NCBI GenBank assembly: GCA_007922305.1
Contig: ML677365.1
Location: 18,109,241-18,173,240 of the forward strand
Reading direction: 5' to 3'
Source: Dermatemys mawii
Lineage: Eukaryota > Chordata > Testudines > Dermatemydidae
Length of the DNA: 64,000 bases
Position numbers and translations under genes: made by a program. This document shows positions 11,991 to 64,000 of this stretch, in pieces. Position 1 is the first letter of the stretch, and every line of letters starts with the position of its first letter. Below the pieces are notes generated by a model. The model was given only the letters and a program-made list of their open reading frames with translations, was not told the DNA's origin and made no database searches.

Positions 11991-14900
11991 ACCAAATATG
12001 TCAGCGCTATACAATAAACATACATTGTTTAATTCTTTCCTTATTAGTACCACACTGCCTTCCCATAAGCTTTCAAGCCACGTTAAGACAATTATTTAGA
12101 AGAGAACTCAATTATTTATTCAGGCCTATTCTCCAGAACACATTTGTTTTTCAAGTAGTCAGTCTAATCTCCTGTATTTAAAAGGAACACTTTGGGCAAG
12201 CTGTAAGGGAGGGTACAGGGATGGGAAATTGTTTGGCTCTCCATTCAAGTGGTTAATGATTAAACAAAAAAATAGCATCTACTAGACATCTGCATAACTC
12301 CACATGCCAAATGATAACTTTCAAAACAGTGAAGTTGCTCAGTTATTTTAAGACCTGTTCCCCCCCACCACACTTTTTTGAATTTAGACACAAGCTATAT
12401 TCTATAAACTGTCAAATATTGCACTTATGTAACAAACATCAATAACAAAATTAATGTAGTGTGCTAGTGTTTCCTCCCTCTACCACAATGGCTCCACATT
12501 TTAACAAGTTACCTTTGAGAAAATGTAAGCCAGTGACAATATGGTTAACACACACAAGCATCACATCTTTTAGTTATACAATTATTGCTTTCTAGAGCAT
12601 GATGTTTTTAAGATAATACCAGTAACATTCAGAAAATGGAATGGAAACAATGGAAAATGAAAGTCTTGTTAGACAACAATACTTTGCTACAATTCAAACT
12701 GTGACATTAGGAGCAGATGCCTGTTTGATCTTGAAGGTGTTGGACCTTCATCTTGCACACACACAGCTGTTTAAAGAGGTGAACAGTCTCAGTACTTTCA
12801 GTGGAATATGCACCTACTTAAAATTAAGTCTGTAAGTGTTCACAGGATTAGGCCCTTAGTACTGATGTTATTTTTGTACCTGCACAAGGCAATGACATTT
12901 TGTGCATGCAAACTGCAAAAATCCCAACGTATTTGATAGTGAAAAAACAAGCATGGAATGAGGAACGTAACCTTGTGCGGGAAGCCATGTTCATATTAAA
13001 ATATTAATGTGAGATCCACAAAGAGAGGCTTGCCTGCTGAATGCAGATAGCATGCGGGGGGAAAAAAAAACATGTACATTTGGCTACAACAAGTTAATGG
13101 CTTTACTGCAGTAAGATGTGGTGTGACTGCTCCTTGCCAAACCACTTTTTACAATACTGTGACAGAAGGCTCTATTGCAAGCCAGACACAGCAAAATTAA
13201 AATGAAAGCAGAATTTTCAAAAACTCCCTTAAGTACGTTTGAAAATCCAACCCTAAGTCTTAAGTTCACAGAGAATGTCTTAAAAATGATAAACTGTGAA
13301 ATTGTCAATAAATTGCTTTAAAACAAAACAGTGCAGCTTATGAGTTTGTAAACATTCATAGCAAAGCAATACTACTACACACTATGCAGTTTATGCTATT
13401 AAACAAGAGTGAACACAGGCAATGTTTTCTTCCAAAAAAATCTAGATCAAGACCTTAAAATTCAGATCTTGCAAAGACAGTACAAAATACAACAAATGGT
13501 TAATTTGAGGTACAAGTCAACCACGCTTGGGCAATTAAAAAGTGAACACCCTATGTTCTTAGCTCATGTCCACAGGTCTCCCCTCCTCAGACAACAGGTG
13601 TGAAATGAGGTGTCAGCCAGAATTCTAAATGTACTTACCACCACCCTCTAAGTGTTTATCAAACTGTTTTAAACAGTGTTTCAGCTAGTGTAGGGCATAT
13701 TTAGGCTCCACATGAATTTAGATTTTAAATCTAAATAATTTACCATATTAAATACACATTTTGCTAGGAGTATAGTTTTGAAAGAGTGAATGACAAGAAA
13801 TTGTTAGCACTTAACAGAGCTCCTTCTACAAAGTTCCTGTCCAGATGATCAATTTCAAATATTACCTTCAGAGCAGGTACATGTCTGTCTACGAGCCAGA
13901 GTAACATTATTAGACTCCACCCACAATCTTAACATTACAAAGAGCTGGTTCTTCAATGGTACTTCCACCTGTGTCATGACTGAGTCTCAAAACTGCCTGA
14001 TAACATGAATGATTAGGACCAGATCCTGCTCCCACAGAGGTCACAGAGTTTTGCCCTTGATATCCAGAGGAGCAAGACTGGGCCTTCAATTTGCCTTGAA
14101 AAAAGTGAGCAGAGCATATGCAAATATGTCTAGTTGTAGCAACAACCCACCATTGTTATAGTATGTTTGGTTTCTAAAATGCACCACCTTTTGACAGCAA
14201 TATAGTATTGGCTCACTCAGGCAGCTCTAGATCAAACTAGAACTAAACCTGGGTTGTAATGGCTTGAACTGAAATTTCAGTTCAAGACTGGTTTCTTGGA
14301 AAGGAAGGTATGGAGCTCACTTCTGAATTCTTGGAGTTTCCAGAAGGAGAATAATTCTTCCCCTTTTCCTGCATGGTATGTATTTGTTTAAAAAGAACAG
14401 AAGCAAACACAGGTCACTTGAACCAAGATTCCGGTTATCTTATTTATAAATTCTTGAAAACAGGGATCAAGAAACTGGTGTAACATTTAACTATAGCAAT
14501 ACTAAGTGTTGCTTTAGTAAGTGAACAAATTAGTTTTAACTAAAAAATATTTGTAAAATTTTTCATTGTTTTTATGACTAAAGATAGGACCCCCTTCATA
14601 GATATAGAACTGTATTTTCAATTTCTACTTTGCATTAAGTAATTTGACCAGCTACAGTGAAAAATCCTGCCTACTTTACTCACGCTATATTTAAAGTCTT
14701 TACAAGGCGTTAAAAATAACATTTAAAAGCAACACCATGACTCCATTAGTGTAAATATTGTTGGGGGAATTATATGGTAGCTTTTGATTCTTATGGGTCT
14801 TGAATTGACACTTCCTTACCAAATATTCCCTTTGCCCAGAACAAGTTGTCTCAGTCAGATAAGAGTATTTTTAGCTTCCCATTTCATGCATTTCCCTCCC

Positions 14901-16466
14901 CTCAGATGCATATAAAATGTAAAAAAGTTTCTAACATAAGTTAAGCAAATAAGATTCCAGGAGGATAAATGTGTTTCTACATTAAGCTCTACAATTATAG
15001 CCAAACAGATTTTTCCAATGTGATAGATCAATTTGTTATCTATCTTATCTTGTCCGGCGGTGATTTTGTAAGCCAGAAAAAAAATCTATGTTAATTTTCA
15101 CAAGGGTCACTTAAGATTTGAGGTGGTTACTGCTGTAAAGGTCAGTTTGAAATCCAGGGTTTTGATAATATTTTGAACAGGGTGTGAGGGAGATGTCCCA
15201 TATATGCCTTTCAACAGACCTCTCTATTGCACCAAAAACCTCATTATCCAAAATATTTTTCACTTTTAGTCACATTCAAAATTGGATTTTTTCCTCCTTG
15301 CTTTTAAAAAAATAGTTTAAAGCTCATGGAACATGTTAGTCTAACAACTAGGAGCCGAAGTAGGTAAATGCAGCACAGAGGGAGAATGCAGGCTTGCTAT
15401 ACAGTCTTGCTAATAAGACACACGTGTGTTCCAGAAGGACACCAACCATTTAAGTGAGATTAAGAATAGTGCAGTCTACATATTCAAACCTTGACCTGTC
15501 TGCAAGGACTGCCAGTTGTGTTGGTGATTTCTGGCCAACAGACACCTGTTCAGAGAGCATGAACATGTTCATCTGTCAGTTGTCGGATCATAACACCTTT
15601 CAGTTACTACCTATATGAGCTAGATTAGAAAAGGTAACTTAGAGGAGAGAGTTTCCATCTTCCATTGCTAGTTTAAACCAGCCAGGCCTCTCAAATTGAT
15701 TTTAGTACTCCTCTCAAGATGAGTCTTGCAATAGATCATGAGAACTTCTTTTGGACAGAAAGCCATTTAACACTTGCCATGCAAAGACTCTGGTTGGTGG
15801 TAGGATGGGGAGATCAGAAATGGGATTGATGCAGTTAGCTTATGTCAGTTGAGGCCAACTGCAACCATCTTTTAATTCCTATTGTAGACTGATTTGAGAA
15901 TATTTCCCATTATACTCTATATAAAACTCACTTAAATATACATTATACATATAAGCAATGTACAAAATGAAAGAAGAGTTAGAGAGAAAGCGTTTTACAC
16001 TTCCTGTATTTTACAAAGTTACAGTAATTTTCAGGTAATCATTTTACATTCATAACCTTTCTGCACTGTATAAAGTAATTCTGGCCAGAATCTGTCAAAG
16101 TATACAAAGGATTTTTTGCACATAACAAATCAAATAAGTACAGACAAGAAAACAATGTTTTATAAAAATGTTGAATGCATAATTAAAGATTCTAATATAT
16201 ATTTTTAAAAGCATTAAACTGTGCGCAAATTAGATAAAAACTTGGCTTACTGGATGTTTCAAAGATACTTTTGTATATTACCATAATGTCCTGAATCTAG
16301 AAAGTTTAATCTTCTAAACTATAATTCTATTCATGTGAAAAACATTTTAATATTTTCTGTATAGACAAAAAAATCAGGACTCATGATCTCTGAATTTGTG
16401 CTCAGTGAAGGGCTCAGTGGTTCCAGTGACAATTTGTGTATGTGAGTCTCTGTAGAGATTGTGCAT

Positions 16467-16472
16467 TTTATT
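16467..16472 (-). terminator. Candidate proximal polyadenylation signal AATAAA
   Basis: AATAAA on the minus strand, about 20 bases after the TGA at 16493. Use here would give a very short 3' UTR. Such hexamers are common in AT-rich DNA. Confidence 0.25.
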
Positions 16473-16492
16473 TTTTAAAAATTAGATACAGG

Positions 16493-64000
<47,508 letters not shown>

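Larger units (their letters stand above)
11985..16492 (-). other. ESRP1: Probable long 3' UTR of ESRP1
   Basis: About 4.5 kb of AT-rich sequence directly downstream of the last ESRP1 frame. It contains none of the CR1, hAT or Harbinger repeats found on both sides and no convincing open frame. That contrast suggests transcribed, constrained sequence. It ends near an AATAAA on the minus strand at 11985-11990. Nothing here proves transcription; it could also be repeat-poor intergenic DNA. Confidence 0.45.

Overview
This is nuclear DNA from a vertebrate, most likely a turtle. The only protein-coding gene recognised is split into short exons on the minus strand. The spaces between exons are full of CR1 LINE 3' ends, hAT-type miniature elements with 8-bp target duplications, PIF/Harbinger transposons and Harbinger-like MITEs with TAA/TTA duplications, and LTR fragments. 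That mix is typical of turtles among amniotes. No bacterial or viral replicon, CRISPR array, tRNA or rRNA was seen.

The gene is ESRP1 (epithelial splicing regulatory protein 1), read right to left from about 63466 down to about 16500. The promoter and roughly the first 87 codons lie beyond the right edge. Visible exons, in transcript order: 63353-63466, 58441-58555, 51016-51114 and 50873-50927 (N-terminal exonuclease-like half); 47898-48008, 47653-47785 and 47503-47545 (RRM1); 43508-43809 (RRM2); 41069-41287 and 37463-37661 (RRM3); 35158-35323, about 18408-18478, 17609-17718 and the last exon from 16621 down (proline-rich linker, tail and 3' UTR). Every junction down to 35158 keeps reading phase with consensus GT/AG sites. 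Exon 37463-37661 has two GTAAGT donors 12 bases apart, which toggle four residues (CKLP). The C-terminal end is unusual: the short conserved segment expected between the proline-rich linker and the final tail was not found, and the reading frame from 18478 runs into a stop.

Left flank, 1-11900: intergenic sequence downstream of ESRP1, with an LTR end (1-663), an hAT element (7534-7730), CR1 copies (8699-9062, 10853-11895) and a composite repeat (10225-10738). The block 11950-16492 is nearly free of repeats and is read as a probable long 3' UTR.

The 16.7-kb intron between 18478 and 35158 holds two degraded Harbinger transposons in opposite orientation (about 22870-26700 and 30270-34400). Each has remnants of a Myb/SANT-like protein and a DDE transposase facing tail to tail. 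Two LTR-like blocks (28213-28720, 28767-29770) and several hAT elements lie in the same intron. The other introns carry further hAT copies (44705-45425, 45593-46199, 52572-52964, 62308-62934), two Harbinger-like MITEs (38305-38993, 53095-53805, the second nested inside an older element) and old CORE-SINE/MIR-like fragments.
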